From: Chloroflexota bacterium | Lineage (GTDB): Bacteria; Chloroflexota; Dehalococcoidia; JACQGW01 | Length of the DNA: 10,514 nucleotides | Assembly (NCBI GenBank): GCA_016199325.1 | Contig: JACQGW010000052.1 | Location: forward strand, 1-10,514 | Direction: 5' to 3' | In this document: positions 1-5,943 of the stretch, in pieces | Numbering within the stretch: the first letter of the stretch is position 1 | Layout: each line of letters begins with the position of its first letter | Made by a program: the position numbers and the translations under genes | The notes under the pieces: model-generated | Seen by the model: the letters and a program-made list of their open reading frames with translations, nothing else | The model's database searches: none | Told to the model about the DNA's origin: nothing

Positions 1-118
1 GAGCCGCAGCGAAGCATCTCCCGGGCTTGAATCAGCAACGCCTTGGAGGCCGGCTGGCCGGACCCATTGTCATGCTGAGCCGCAGCGAAGCATCTCCCGG
101 GCTTGAATCAGCAACGCC
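1..118. repeat. Two copies of a 42-bp direct repeat, 76-bp period
   Basis: Positions 1-42 and 77-118 are identical over 42 bases, starting GAGCCGCAGCGAAGCATCTC and ending GAATCAGCAACGCC. They are separated by 34 bases of unrelated sequence. The second copy is preceded by TTGTCATGCT, and the first is cut by the window edge, so the full unit may be longer. From memory, the core GAGC-CGCAGCGAAGCATCTC resembles a short interspersed repeat common in several bacterial phyla including Chloroflexota; I could not verify this. No protein is supported here. Confidence 0.85.
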
Positions 119-126
119 GGGGAGAT

Positions 127-542
127 GGTATCCTCTCAATAATCTGGGGGGAGCAATCGGCGGTAGGTCCCCCCGGAGTGGCCGGCAGGGTGTACAATGG
201 ATAGGAGAAGCAGACGCTATAGCGGTGGATAGGTAGACATCATGCTTGAGGGGCTTGACCTCAGCGGCATCCAGGACGAGGGCGCACGCCAGTGCGTGCT
301 GATGCTGCTCAACCTGATCGAGGACCTCAAGCAGGAGAACGCCGAGTTGCGAGCGGAGGTGCAGCGCCTGCGCGACGAGAACAACCGGCTCAAGGGCGAG
401 CAGGGCAAGCCGAACGTCAAGCCCAACACCCGCAAGCCTCCGCCGCCAGCGGGAACCGATTACTCCTCGGAGCGAGAGAGGCACCAGCCAAAGCCGTGGG
501 CGAAGTCGAGCAAGAAGGTATGTTCTCAATAATCCGGGGGGA
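127..542 (+). mobile_element. Insertion-sequence remnant bracketed by 26-bp direct repeats
   Basis: A transposase fragment (242-532) lies between two imperfect direct repeats, 127-152 and 517-542. Both follow the pattern GGTAT-NN-TCTCAATAATCYGGGGGGA and match at 23 of 26 positions. Directly inside the left copy, 143-152 can pair with 168-177 (10 bp including one G-U), forming a hairpin upstream of the reading frame. Such hairpins at element ends can block read-through translation. No catalytic domain is present, so the element cannot move by itself. Direct rather than inverted flanking repeats are odd for an IS and suggest deletion or recombination at a junction near 516/517. Confidence 0.55.
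242..532 (+). pseudogene. N-terminal fragment of an IS66-like transposase
   Basis: The 96-residue frame starts MLEGLDLSGIQDEGARQ. Leu-rich heptads typical of a coiled coil follow at about residues 18-52 (LMLLNLIEDL, QENAELRAEVQRLRDENNRL), then a basic, Pro-rich stretch (KGEQGKPNVKPN, about 52-63) and a Tyr-Ser-Ser-Glu-Arg segment. This order matches, from memory, the N-terminus of IS66-like transposases that are usually 450-500 residues long. The DDE catalytic core is absent. The frame runs into the 517-542 direct repeat and stops there after a non-native VCSQ end, so truncation happened at that junction. The ATG lies 4 bases after a weak GGTAG purine run. Family assignment is moderate; that it is a broken transposase is fairly secure. 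Confidence 0.6.
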
Positions 543-1467
543 CGGCACCGCGGCGGTCCAGAAGGCGAGCAATTCCGCCAAGGGGCTTTCGGCTTGCCCC
601 TACCGGGTTCTCCAGAGCCCCGATCCCGTCGATCTCGATCCGAACGGTATCGCCCGGCTTGAGCCAGACCTGCGGCTTGCGGCCGAAGCCGACGCCGGCC
701 GGCGTGCCGGTGGCGATGACGTCGCCGGGCTCCAGCGTCAGTTGTTGCGAGATGAAGGAGAGAATCGCCGGCACGTCGAAGATCAGATCGCGGGTGCTCG
801 CGTCCTGGCGGAGCTCGCCGCTGACGGAGGTTCGGAGCCGCAGATTCGCCGGATCGGGGATCTCGTCGGTCAAGACGATCCAGGGTCCCATCGGCGCGGC
901 CGTGTCGAAGTTCTTGCCGATGGTGATGCCGCCGCTCTTGCTGAACTGGAGGTCGCGGGCGCTGACGTCGTTGAAGATGGTGTACCCGGCGACGTGGTCG
1001 AGAGCCTGCTCCCTGGACACGGCTTTCGCCCGCCGGCCGATGACGACGGCGAGCTCACCCTCGTAGTCGAGCTGCTGGGTCGTCGTGGGATGGACGATGG
1101 GCTCGCCGGAGCCGATCACGGCCGAGGAGACCTTGACGAAGATGGACGGCCGCTCCGTCGGCGGGGCACCGGCGGCGACGACCTCGGCGGCGTGGTCGGC
1201 GTAGTTGCGGCCGACACAGAGGATTTTCGGCGGACGCGGAACGGGCGCCAGCAGCCTGACCCCTGCTAGCGGATAGACTGCCGGCGAGCCGGTCCGAGCC
1301 CCGGCAACCGCCTGCGCCACACGTCGCAACGCGGCCGCGCCGCCCTGGAGCAGCGCCACGATCTCGCCCGGCAGATCCGGGTCAGCGCGGTGCAGGTCGA
1401 CCACCTCATCGTCTCGAAGCGCGCCAACTCTCGACCCGCCCTCTACGGCAAATGTGACAAGGCGCAC
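526..1467 (-). CDS. Fumarylacetoacetate hydrolase (FAH) family protein
   Basis: A 313-residue FAH-fold enzyme that hydrolyses or isomerises a beta-diketo or enol acid, as in aromatic ring-cleavage pathways; the substrate cannot be read from sequence. Divalent metal ligands are visible at Glu136 and Glu138 (DYEGELA) and Asp167 (FNDVSARD). Other family marks are KILCVGRNYADHAAE (81-95), KNFDT (186-190) and GTPAGVG (254-260). I chose the GTG at 1467 because GGAGG sits 8 bases upstream and the protein then starts RLVTFAVE, like relatives; longer frames run into a repeat. The family usually ends just after the GIGALENPV segment (281-289). The last 20 or so residues look extraneous, and the final PPDY plus stop are encoded by the IS-linked direct repeat. 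It is probably still functional. Confidence 0.88.
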   Translation of the reverse strand: MRLVTFAVEGGSRVGALRDDEVVDLHRADPDLPGEIVALLQGGAAALRRVAQAVAGARTGSPAVYPLAGVRLLAPVPRPPKILCVGRNYADHAAEVVAAGAPPTERPSIFVKVSSAVIGSGEPIVHPTTTQQLDYEGELAVVIGRRAKAVSREQALDHVAGYTIFNDVSARDLQFSKSGGITIGKNFDTAAPMGPWIVLTDEIPDPANLRLRTSVSGELRQDASTRDLIFDVPAILSFISQQLTLEPGDVIATGTPAGVGFGRKPQVWLKPGDTVRIEIDGIGALENPVGASRKPLGGIARLLDRRGAVPPDY

Positions 1468-1580
1468 AGCAGCTACCTCCAATCTCACGGTTTCGCACGG
1501 GCGACGGAGAACGCTCATACGATCGAGTGCCTTGAAAACCCGCATGTGGAGGCGCAGAGACCGCAGCGCACGGACTATCC

Positions 1581-1664
1581 GAGCCGCGACCGTCAGGGAG
1601 CCGTTCCCCGGTGCGCGCGGTCGTCTCGACACGCCGTGGAACGGCTCCCTCACGGTCGCGGCTC
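1581..1664. repeat. 27-bp inverted repeat with 30-nt loop
   Basis: The left arm 1581-1607 starts GAGCCGCGACCGTCAGGGAG; the right arm 1638-1664 is its reverse complement with one mismatch (26 of 27). The 30-base loop is GC-rich. The arm resembles a GAGCCGCGACCGTGAGGGAG-type interspersed repeat that I recall from planctomycete and other environmental genomes. There is no T-tract, so it is unlikely to be a simple intrinsic terminator. It lies upstream of the FAH gene and could influence its transcription. Confidence 0.85.
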
Positions 1665-1854
1665 GGTTCGGGGGCGCTCGCCGGCGTGGCTCATGGACCA
1701 GTGTGGTCGGGATCCTGACGCACGGGAGCGCACTTGCGAGTGCGCACTACGAACCCGCGCGGCCCGCTACCGCGGCCGCCGCGCCTCCACATGCACCTCC
1801 ACTGGCATTGGCCCTACTGGAGTTCGCCCAGGGGGAGATCCCATCTCCACGTCT

Positions 1855-1934
1855 TTCTCTGCGTCCTCTGCGCCTCTGCGGTTTCGACGGAAGCCCCGCC
1901 CCCTGTTCTTGGCGTCCTCGGCGTCTTGGCGGTT
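1855..1934. repeat. Two related triple-iteration repeats (GCGTCCTC type)
   Basis: Copy A (1855-1883) reads as three steps of CTCTGCG; copy B (1906-1934) reads as three steps of CTTGGCG or CTCGGCG. Aligned without gaps over 29 bases they match at 23. Each copy is therefore an internal near-tandem array of 8-9-base units ending in GCGGTT. From memory, both versions occur as scattered intergenic repeats in many bacterial genomes. They sit about 20-100 bp downstream of the dipeptidase 1 stop. Confidence 0.7.
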
Positions 1935-1955
1935 CGCCGTGGCAGCGATCCGCGC

Positions 1956-2963
1956 TCAGGCTCCCCAGACCTCGCCGAACAGCCGTACCCAGTTGCCGCC
2001 CATGATCTTCTTCACGTCATCGTCGCCATAGCCGCGCTTCAGGAGCGCCGCCGTCAGGTTCGCCTGCTTGGAGATCGACGAGATCTCCTCCGGATACGCC
2101 TGTGCCTGGGTGCCGGTCCACTGGTAGTAGGGGATGGTGCCCTTGCCGTACTGGATCAGGTCGAAGAACGCCTTGCCGTGTCCCTCGCCGTGGTCGGTGC
2201 CGACGGCGACGTGGTCGACGCCGACCAGGTTCACAGCGTAGTCGACGTGGCGCAGGTAGTCGTCGAGCGTCGCCGTCGGGTTGTGCGTGAGGAATATGGG
2301 GACGCCCACGATGCCGACGACGCCTCCCTTTGCCGTCAGCGCCCTGAGCTGCTCGTCGGTCTTGTTGCGCGGGACGTCGGTGACCGCTCGGCAGCCGGCG
2401 TGGGTGAAGGCGCACGGCGACTCGCTCACTTCGATGGCGTCCATGGTCGTTCGATAGCCGACGTGGGAGAGATCCACCAGCATCCCGACCCGGTTCATCT
2501 CCCGAATGACGTCGATGCCGAAGTACGAGAGGCCGCCGTCGTTCCGCTCCCAGCACCCGTCGCCGACGAAGTTCTTCGTGTTGTAGGTGAGCTGGCAGAT
2601 CCGGACGCCCAGCCGATACAGGACCTCGACGGTCCGCAGGTCGTCCTCGAAGGGCGTCGAGTTCTGAAAGCCGAAGATGATGCCGACCCGCCCCTCGGCC
2701 CTGGCCCGATGAATGTCCTCGACCGTATGCACCGGCAGGATGAGGTCGGCGTTCTCTCGGAAGTGCTTGTACCAGGCGGCGATCTCGGAGATCGTCTCAC
2801 GGAAGTTGTCCCAGATGGCGAGGGTGCAGTTGGCGGCCGTCAGCCCGCCCGTCTTCATCCGTTGGAACTGCTCCCGCGACCATTTGCTGACGTTGAGTCC
2901 ATCGATGACGAAGGCTGCGCGGTGAACGGCTGCTGCTCGTTCGTCGACCAGCGTCGCTGCCAT
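1956..2963 (-). CDS. M19-like (membrane dipeptidase family) protein, copy 1
   Basis: A 335-residue TIM-barrel metallohydrolase of the renal/membrane dipeptidase (M19) family. Retained family marks are GLSYFGIDVIREMNRVG (144-160), His167 in DLSHVG, His188 in FTHAG, Arg199 in RNKTDEQL, Asp257 in GVDHVAVGTD and the C-terminal GGNWVRLFG. Missing marks are the N-terminal HxD zinc ligands, since the expected DGHND is DGLNVSKW (21-28), and the bridging Glu, where GFQN (98-101) replaces a GxEG motif. I recall a bacterial M19-like subgroup with this pattern, so this is probably subfamily chemistry and not decay. AGGAG lies 9 bases before the ATG. There is no signal peptide, so it should be cytoplasmic. 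It is a near twin of copy 2 upstream. The exact substrate is unknown. Confidence 0.85.
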   Translation of the reverse strand: MAATLVDERAAAVHRAAFVIDGLNVSKWSREQFQRMKTGGLTAANCTLAIWDNFRETISEIAAWYKHFRENADLILPVHTVEDIHRARAEGRVGIIFGFQNSTPFEDDLRTVEVLYRLGVRICQLTYNTKNFVGDGCWERNDGGLSYFGIDVIREMNRVGMLVDLSHVGYRTTMDAIEVSESPCAFTHAGCRAVTDVPRNKTDEQLRALTAKGGVVGIVGVPIFLTHNPTATLDDYLRHVDYAVNLVGVDHVAVGTDHGEGHGKAFFDLIQYGKGTIPYYQWTGTQAQAYPEEISSISKQANLTAALLKRGYGDDDVKKIMGGNWVRLFGEVWGA

Positions 2964-2983
2964 GGCGGGAATCTCCTCTCACG

Positions 2984-3055
2984 GGTTTGTGGTTTCTGGT
3001 CCCTGGTTTCTGATTGGGCGAAGGTCCTCGAACCAGAAACCACAAACCAGAAACC
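2984..3055. repeat. GGTTTGTGGTTTCTGGT inverted repeat and iterations
   Basis: The 17-base GGTTTGTGGTTTCTGGT at 2984-3000 is perfectly inverted at 3032-3048. Further partial units (CTGGTTTCTG at 3003-3012 and CCAGAAACCC at 3047-3056) make a cluster of GGTTTCTGG-like words on both strands. It fills most of the 99-bp gap between the small helical protein and dipeptidase 1. Similar ACCAGAAACC words are, from memory, common intergenic repeats. It could form a stem in a transcript running from 3335 to 1956. Confidence 0.75.
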
Positions 3056-3062
3056 CGAAGTT

Positions 3063-3335
3063 CTACACGGGCGCGCGCTGGCCCAGGCGGCGAATCTGGT
3101 CGAACCGGAGCTCGGCCAGGTCGAGCTGGTTGCCGGCCTCCCAGACGAGCTCCTCGGCGATCTCATTCAGCAGGCGGGCCGCGTGGCCGTCGGCGTGGAC
3201 GGCCGCGAGCACAGTCGGGATCTGGCGGGTAAGCTCCAGGGCCAGGTCGTTCAGCGCCGCGGCCTGATCCAGCGGCTCACCTGCCTGGGCGGCGATTTCG
3301 GCGACAATGCGACGCGCGATCGGCTCGACGTTCAT
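3063..3335 (-). CDS. Small helical hypothetical protein between the dipeptidases
   Basis: A 90-residue protein starting MNVEPIARRIVAEIAAQ. I do not recognise a family. It has no Cys and no transmembrane segment. It is rich in Ala, Leu and Glu, with long amphipathic helical stretches (about 5-17, 23-45 and 55-85), and is likely soluble and possibly oligomeric. I chose the ATG at 3335 because GGAGG lies 6 bases upstream. A longer frame (GTG at 3374) would start inside a likely -10 element. It lies 49 bp after the dipeptidase 2 stop and 99 bp before the dipeptidase 1 start, on the same strand, which suggests co-expression. No copy exists after dipeptidase 1, so it is not part of a simple repeated gene pair. 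Confidence 0.7.
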   Translation of the reverse strand: MNVEPIARRIVAEIAAQAGEPLDQAAALNDLALELTRQIPTVLAAVHADGHAARLLNEIAEELVWEAGNQLDLAELRFDQIRRLGQRAPV

Positions 3336-3364
3336 CGGCATCCTCCGGGGGTGCATCTCCTCCC

Positions 3365-3373
3365 ATTGTACCA
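3365..3373 (-). promoter_or_regulatory. Extended -10 promoter for the small protein
   Basis: On the minus strand, positions 3373 to 3365 read TGGTACAAT, a TGn extended -10 with one change from TATAAT. Initiation would be near 3358, leaving a leader of about 23 bases with the GGAGG site before the ATG at 3335. No convincing -35 is visible. It could give the small protein and dipeptidase 1 their own transcript in addition to read-through from the amidohydrolase promoter. Confidence 0.4.
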
Positions 3374-3384
3374 CCGACGGCCGT

Positions 3385-4392
3385 TCAGGCTCCCCAGACC
3401 TCGCCGAACAGGCGCACCCAGTTGCCGCCCATGATCTTCCTGACGTCCTCCTCGCTGTAGCCGCGCTTGAGCAGCGCCGCCGTCAGGTTGGCGTGCTTGG
3501 CGATCGACGAGATCTCCGCGGGATATGCCTGCGCCTGGGCGCCGGTGAACTGGTAATAGGGGATCGTTCCCTTGCCGTACTGGAGCATGTCGAAGAACGC
3601 CTGACCGTGTCCCTCGGTGTGATCGGTGCCGACGGCAACGTGGTCGACGCCCACCAGGTTCACGGCGTACTCGAAGTGGCGGAGGTAGTCGTCGAGCGTC
3701 GCCGTCGGGTTCTTCGTGATGAACACCGGGATGGCGACCATGCCGACGACGCCGCCCTTCGCCGCCAGGGCTTTGAGCTGCTCATCGGTCTTGTTCCTGG
3801 CGACGTCGGTGATCGCCCGACAGCCGGCGTGGGTGAAGGCGCACGGCGACTCGCTTACTTCGATGGCGTCCATGGTCGTTCGATAGCCGACGTGGGAGAG
3901 ATCCACCAGCATCCCCACCCGGTTCATCTCCCGAATGACGTCGATGCCGAAGTACGAGAGGCCGCCGTCATTTCGCTCCCAGCACCCGTCGCCGACGAAG
4001 TTCTTCGTGTTGTAGGTGATCTGGCAGATCCGGACGCCCAGCCGATACAGGACCGCGACGGTCCGCAGGTCGTCCTCGAACGGCGTCGAGTTCTGGAAGC
4101 CGAAGATGATGCCAACCCGCCCCTCGGCCTTGGCCCGACGAATGTCCTCGACCGTGTGGATGGGCCGGATGAGGTCGGCGTTCTCCCGGAAGTGCTTGTA
4201 CCAGGCGGCGATCTCGGAGATCGTCTCGCGGAAGTTCTCCCAGACGGCGAGGGTGCAATTGGCGGCGGTCAGTCCGCCCGCCTTCATACGCTGGAATTGC
4301 TCGCGAGACCATTTGCTGACGTTCAGGCCGTCGATGACAAACGCCGCGCCATGCACGGCCGCGGCTCGCTCGTCGACGCTGGTAGTCGTCAT
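3385..4392 (-). CDS. M19-like (membrane dipeptidase family) protein, copy 2
   Basis: A 335-residue paralogue of the copy at 1956-2963, with no gaps and 297 of 335 residues identical by hand alignment. It keeps His167 (DLSHVG), His188 (FTHAG), Arg199 and Asp257 (GTDH). It shows the same DGLNVSKW and GFQN replacements of the usual N-terminal HxD ligands and bridging Glu. The ribosome site is strong (AAAGGAGG, 8 bases before ATG). It lies 58 bp after the amidohydrolase stop on the same strand, so the two are probably co-transcribed. Differences from copy 1 cluster in the C-terminal half (residues 193-320) and near the N-terminus. Residues 95-192 differ at only two positions. Such a pattern allows different substrate ranges outside the shared core. 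It is predicted to be cytoplasmic. Confidence 0.85.
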   Translation of the reverse strand: MTTTSVDERAAAVHGAAFVIDGLNVSKWSREQFQRMKAGGLTAANCTLAVWENFRETISEIAAWYKHFRENADLIRPIHTVEDIRRAKAEGRVGIIFGFQNSTPFEDDLRTVAVLYRLGVRICQITYNTKNFVGDGCWERNDGGLSYFGIDVIREMNRVGMLVDLSHVGYRTTMDAIEVSESPCAFTHAGCRAITDVARNKTDEQLKALAAKGGVVGMVAIPVFITKNPTATLDDYLRHFEYAVNLVGVDHVAVGTDHTEGHGQAFFDMLQYGKGTIPYYQFTGAQAQAYPAEISSIAKHANLTAALLKRGYSEEDVRKIMGGNWVRLFGEVWGA

Positions 4393-4450
4393 GGTCGGAA
4401 CCTCCTTTCAGAATTACCACATTACCACCAAGCTCGTCGTCCCCCCGCGA

Positions 4451-5698
4451 TCAACCACGGTCGTCCAGCGACTCCCGGAACGTGCGACCTGCTTTCATGA
4501 CCAGTCGGAGGTGCTTGTCTGGGTCCGCCAGCACGCCGATGTCTTCGAGCGGGTTTCCGTCGACAACCAGGAGGTCGGCGTAGGCCCCTGGCGCGACGAC
4601 GCCGACCTTGCCCGCCAGGCCGAGCAGCCTCGCAGCCACGGTCGTCGCCGAGCGGATGATCTCGACGGGCGGCTGCACCTGGGCCCGGAGCGTGAACTCG
4701 GTCGACTGGTGCGCGTGCATCGCGCCGAGGAGGTCCGTCCCAAACACGATCGAGACACCCCCCCGGTGGGCGAGCTCCAGGGCCCGCAGTCCGGCGTCGA
4801 GCACGTCGAACACCTTGCGGTAGTTTGCCTCCGGCAGGCCGGCGGCCCTGCCGTGCTTGACCAGGGCCGAGTAGGTGGCCAGCGTGGGCACGTAGAAAGC
4901 CCCGCGGGCACGGAACAGGGCGATGCTGCTCTCGTTCAGCAGGTTCCCGTGCTCGATGCTGCGCACGCCGCATTCGAGCCCCCGGTTGACGGCGCGCGCG
5001 GTGTAGGCGTGGCCCGCGACGTAGCGGTTTGCTGCCTCGGCCTCCTCCACCGCGGCGCTGATCTCCTCGCAAGAGAACTGCGTGCTGTCTACCCGGTCCG
5101 TTGGCGATGCCACCCCGCCGCTGAGCATGAGCTTGATGTGGTGGGCACCACGGCGGATCTCCTCCCGCGCGGCCCGACGTACCTCCGGCACCCCGTCGCA
5201 GACGGCGCCGATACCCGGGCAGGTGTAGCCGGTATCCATCGCCGCGCGCCCGCGCGGGCGCATGTCGCCGTGCCCGCCGGTCTGCGAGAGCGCCTTGCCC
5301 CCGAAGACGATCCGTGGTCCGACCAGGTAGCCCTCGTCGACGGCCGCCGCCAGGCCGTAGTCGGCGCCGCCGAGGTCGCGCACCGCCGTGAACCCGCGCG
5401 CCAGCATCCCGCGCAGCACTTCGGCCGTGCGCGCCGCCACGTAGTACGGCGACCAGTCGGCCAGCTCGGCAAGGTCCGCCGTCACCGCCGTGACATGCAC
5501 GTGTCCGTCGACCAGTCCCGGCATCAGCGTCCTGCCGCGTACGTCGATCAGGCGCCCGCCGCGCCCGGCGACCTCGCTGCCTCCCACCTCGACAACACGC
5601 TCGCCCTCGACCACAACGGACCGGTCGGGCACGAGCTCGCCGCGCTCGGGGTCGAGCAGAGCGGCGTTGCGAAAGACGACGACTGACTCAACGCTCAC
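4451..5698 (-). CDS. Metal-dependent amidohydrolase (imidazolonepropionase/prolidase-like)
   Basis: A 415-residue enzyme of the amidohydrolase superfamily, the subgroup that includes imidazolonepropionase-like and Xaa-Pro or N-acyl amino-acid hydrolases. Visible active-site residues are His66 and His68 (DGHVHVT), Lys189 (HIKLMLSGG, likely the carboxylated bridging Lys), His230 (AGHAYT), His250 (SIEHGN) and Asp321 (FGTDLLG). TGGHGD (140-145) is typical of this subgroup. The C-terminal GAYADLLVVDGNPLEDI closes the usual beta-sandwich domain. I chose the GTG at 5698, with GGAGG 7 bases upstream; longer frames cross the promoter. It is the first gene of the leftward block and is followed after 58 bp by dipeptidase 2. 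That arrangement fits peptide or amide breakdown. The exact substrate is open. Confidence 0.88.
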   Translation of the reverse strand: MSVESVVVFRNAALLDPERGELVPDRSVVVEGERVVEVGGSEVAGRGGRLIDVRGRTLMPGLVDGHVHVTAVTADLAELADWSPYYVAARTAEVLRGMLARGFTAVRDLGGADYGLAAAVDEGYLVGPRIVFGGKALSQTGGHGDMRPRGRAAMDTGYTCPGIGAVCDGVPEVRRAAREEIRRGAHHIKLMLSGGVASPTDRVDSTQFSCEEISAAVEEAEAANRYVAGHAYTARAVNRGLECGVRSIEHGNLLNESSIALFRARGAFYVPTLATYSALVKHGRAAGLPEANYRKVFDVLDAGLRALELAHRGGVSIVFGTDLLGAMHAHQSTEFTLRAQVQPPVEIIRSATTVAARLLGLAGKVGVVAPGAYADLLVVDGNPLEDIGVLADPDKHLRLVMKAGRTFRESLDDRG

Positions 5699-5732
5699 GA
5701 CACACCCTCCTGCTTCAGTCCTGCCGGACGGC

Positions 5733-5761
5733 AGTATAGCGGCGGCGCCCCTGGCCTGCAA
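5733..5761 (-). promoter_or_regulatory. Promoter of the amidohydrolase-dipeptidase block
   Basis: The minus strand reads TTGCAG (5761-5756), a 17-base spacer, then TATACT (5738-5733). This is a plausible sigma70-type promoter, with a -10 matching at 5 of 6 and a -35 at 3 of 6. Initiation near 5726 would leave a leader of about 28 bases before the GTG at 5698. A small inverted repeat, CTGCC-GGAC-GGCAG (5721-5734), overlaps the start region and could be an operator; that part is speculative. Confidence 0.5.
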
Positions 5762-5798
5762 GCCTGCGTCTCCGCAGCTTTCTTTCGACCGGCGCGGC

Positions 5799-5807
5799 TG
5801 GTATAAT
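5799..5807 (+). promoter_or_regulatory. Extended -10 promoter, distal
   Basis: TGGTATAAT contains a perfect TATAAT (5802-5807) with the TGn extension. No good -35 is visible, as is usual for extended -10 promoters. It faces right, toward the 37-residue protein and the binding-protein gene, and is divergent from the amidohydrolase promoter. The ten bases CTGGTATAAT recur exactly 60 bp downstream. Confidence 0.55.
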
Positions 5808-5858
5808 GGTGCAATCCTGCACAATCGCAGGGTCGACAATCGGAGATCCCTCGCCGCC

Positions 5859-5867
5859 TGGTATAAT
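5859..5867 (+). promoter_or_regulatory. Extended -10 promoter, proximal
   Basis: A second TGGTATAAT with a perfect TATAAT at 5862-5867, identical to the one 60 bp upstream. Initiation near 5874 would give a leader of about 70 bases before the ATG at 5944. The leader would begin almost directly with the hairpin at 5872-5898. Confidence 0.55.
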
Positions 5868-5871
5868 CGAT

Positions 5872-5898
5872 CTGGGACCGATTGCGTTCGGTCGCCAG
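5872..5898 (+). promoter_or_regulatory. Hairpin at the 5' end of the rightward leader
   Basis: CTGGGACCGA (5872-5881) can pair with TCGGTC-G-CCAG (5888-5898), giving ten base pairs with one bulged G and a six-base loop. It would sit at the extreme 5' end of a transcript from the proximal promoter. It could stabilise the mRNA or act in regulation; no known riboswitch pattern is recognisable. Confidence 0.4.
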
Positions 5899-5943
5899 GG
5901 TCGGTGTGGGGGCGATGGCACCTCCAACGGAGAGGAGTCCTGG

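Larger units (their letters stand above)
1468..1955. other. Gene-free interval rich in repeats
   Basis: This 488-bp gap between the FAH start and the end of dipeptidase 1 holds no frame with a recognisable protein or a convincing ribosome site. It contains a 27-bp inverted repeat (1581-1664), a short GCGCAC/GTGCGC hairpin followed by ACTACGAACC (about 1729-1756), and two related triple-iteration repeats (1855-1883 and 1906-1934). It appears to be a landing zone for short interspersed repeats. The promoter for the FAH gene should lie near 1480-1560, but I see no clear -35/-10 pair. Confidence 0.6.

Noticed and set aside
1..118. A CRISPR array suggested by the spaced direct repeat
   Set aside because: Only two units, no cas genes, and the repeat resembles a dispersed intergenic element.
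292..1269. A 325-codon + strand frame overlapping the IS remnant and FAH gene
   Set aside because: It reads through two unrelated regions in the wrong frame or strand and lacks any family feature.
1468..1653. A longer N-terminus (62 extra residues) for the FAH protein
   Set aside because: The extra part is encoded by repeat sequence, is not family-like, and a GGAGG site supports the GTG at 1467.
1734..3434. A 566-codon open frame on the + strand
   Set aside because: It lies antisense to dipeptidase 1 and the small protein, has no ribosome site or recognisable motif, and is the expected by-product of GC-rich codon use on the other strand.
3307..5686. Long + strand frames across dipeptidase 2 and the amidohydrolase
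   Set aside because: They are antisense to genes with clear catalytic motifs and good starts; their translations show only low-complexity Arg/Asp/Val-rich sequence.
5699..5839. A longer N-terminus for the amidohydrolase
   Set aside because: It would cross the putative promoter and lacks a ribosome site, whereas the GTG at 5698 has GGAGG 7 bases upstream.
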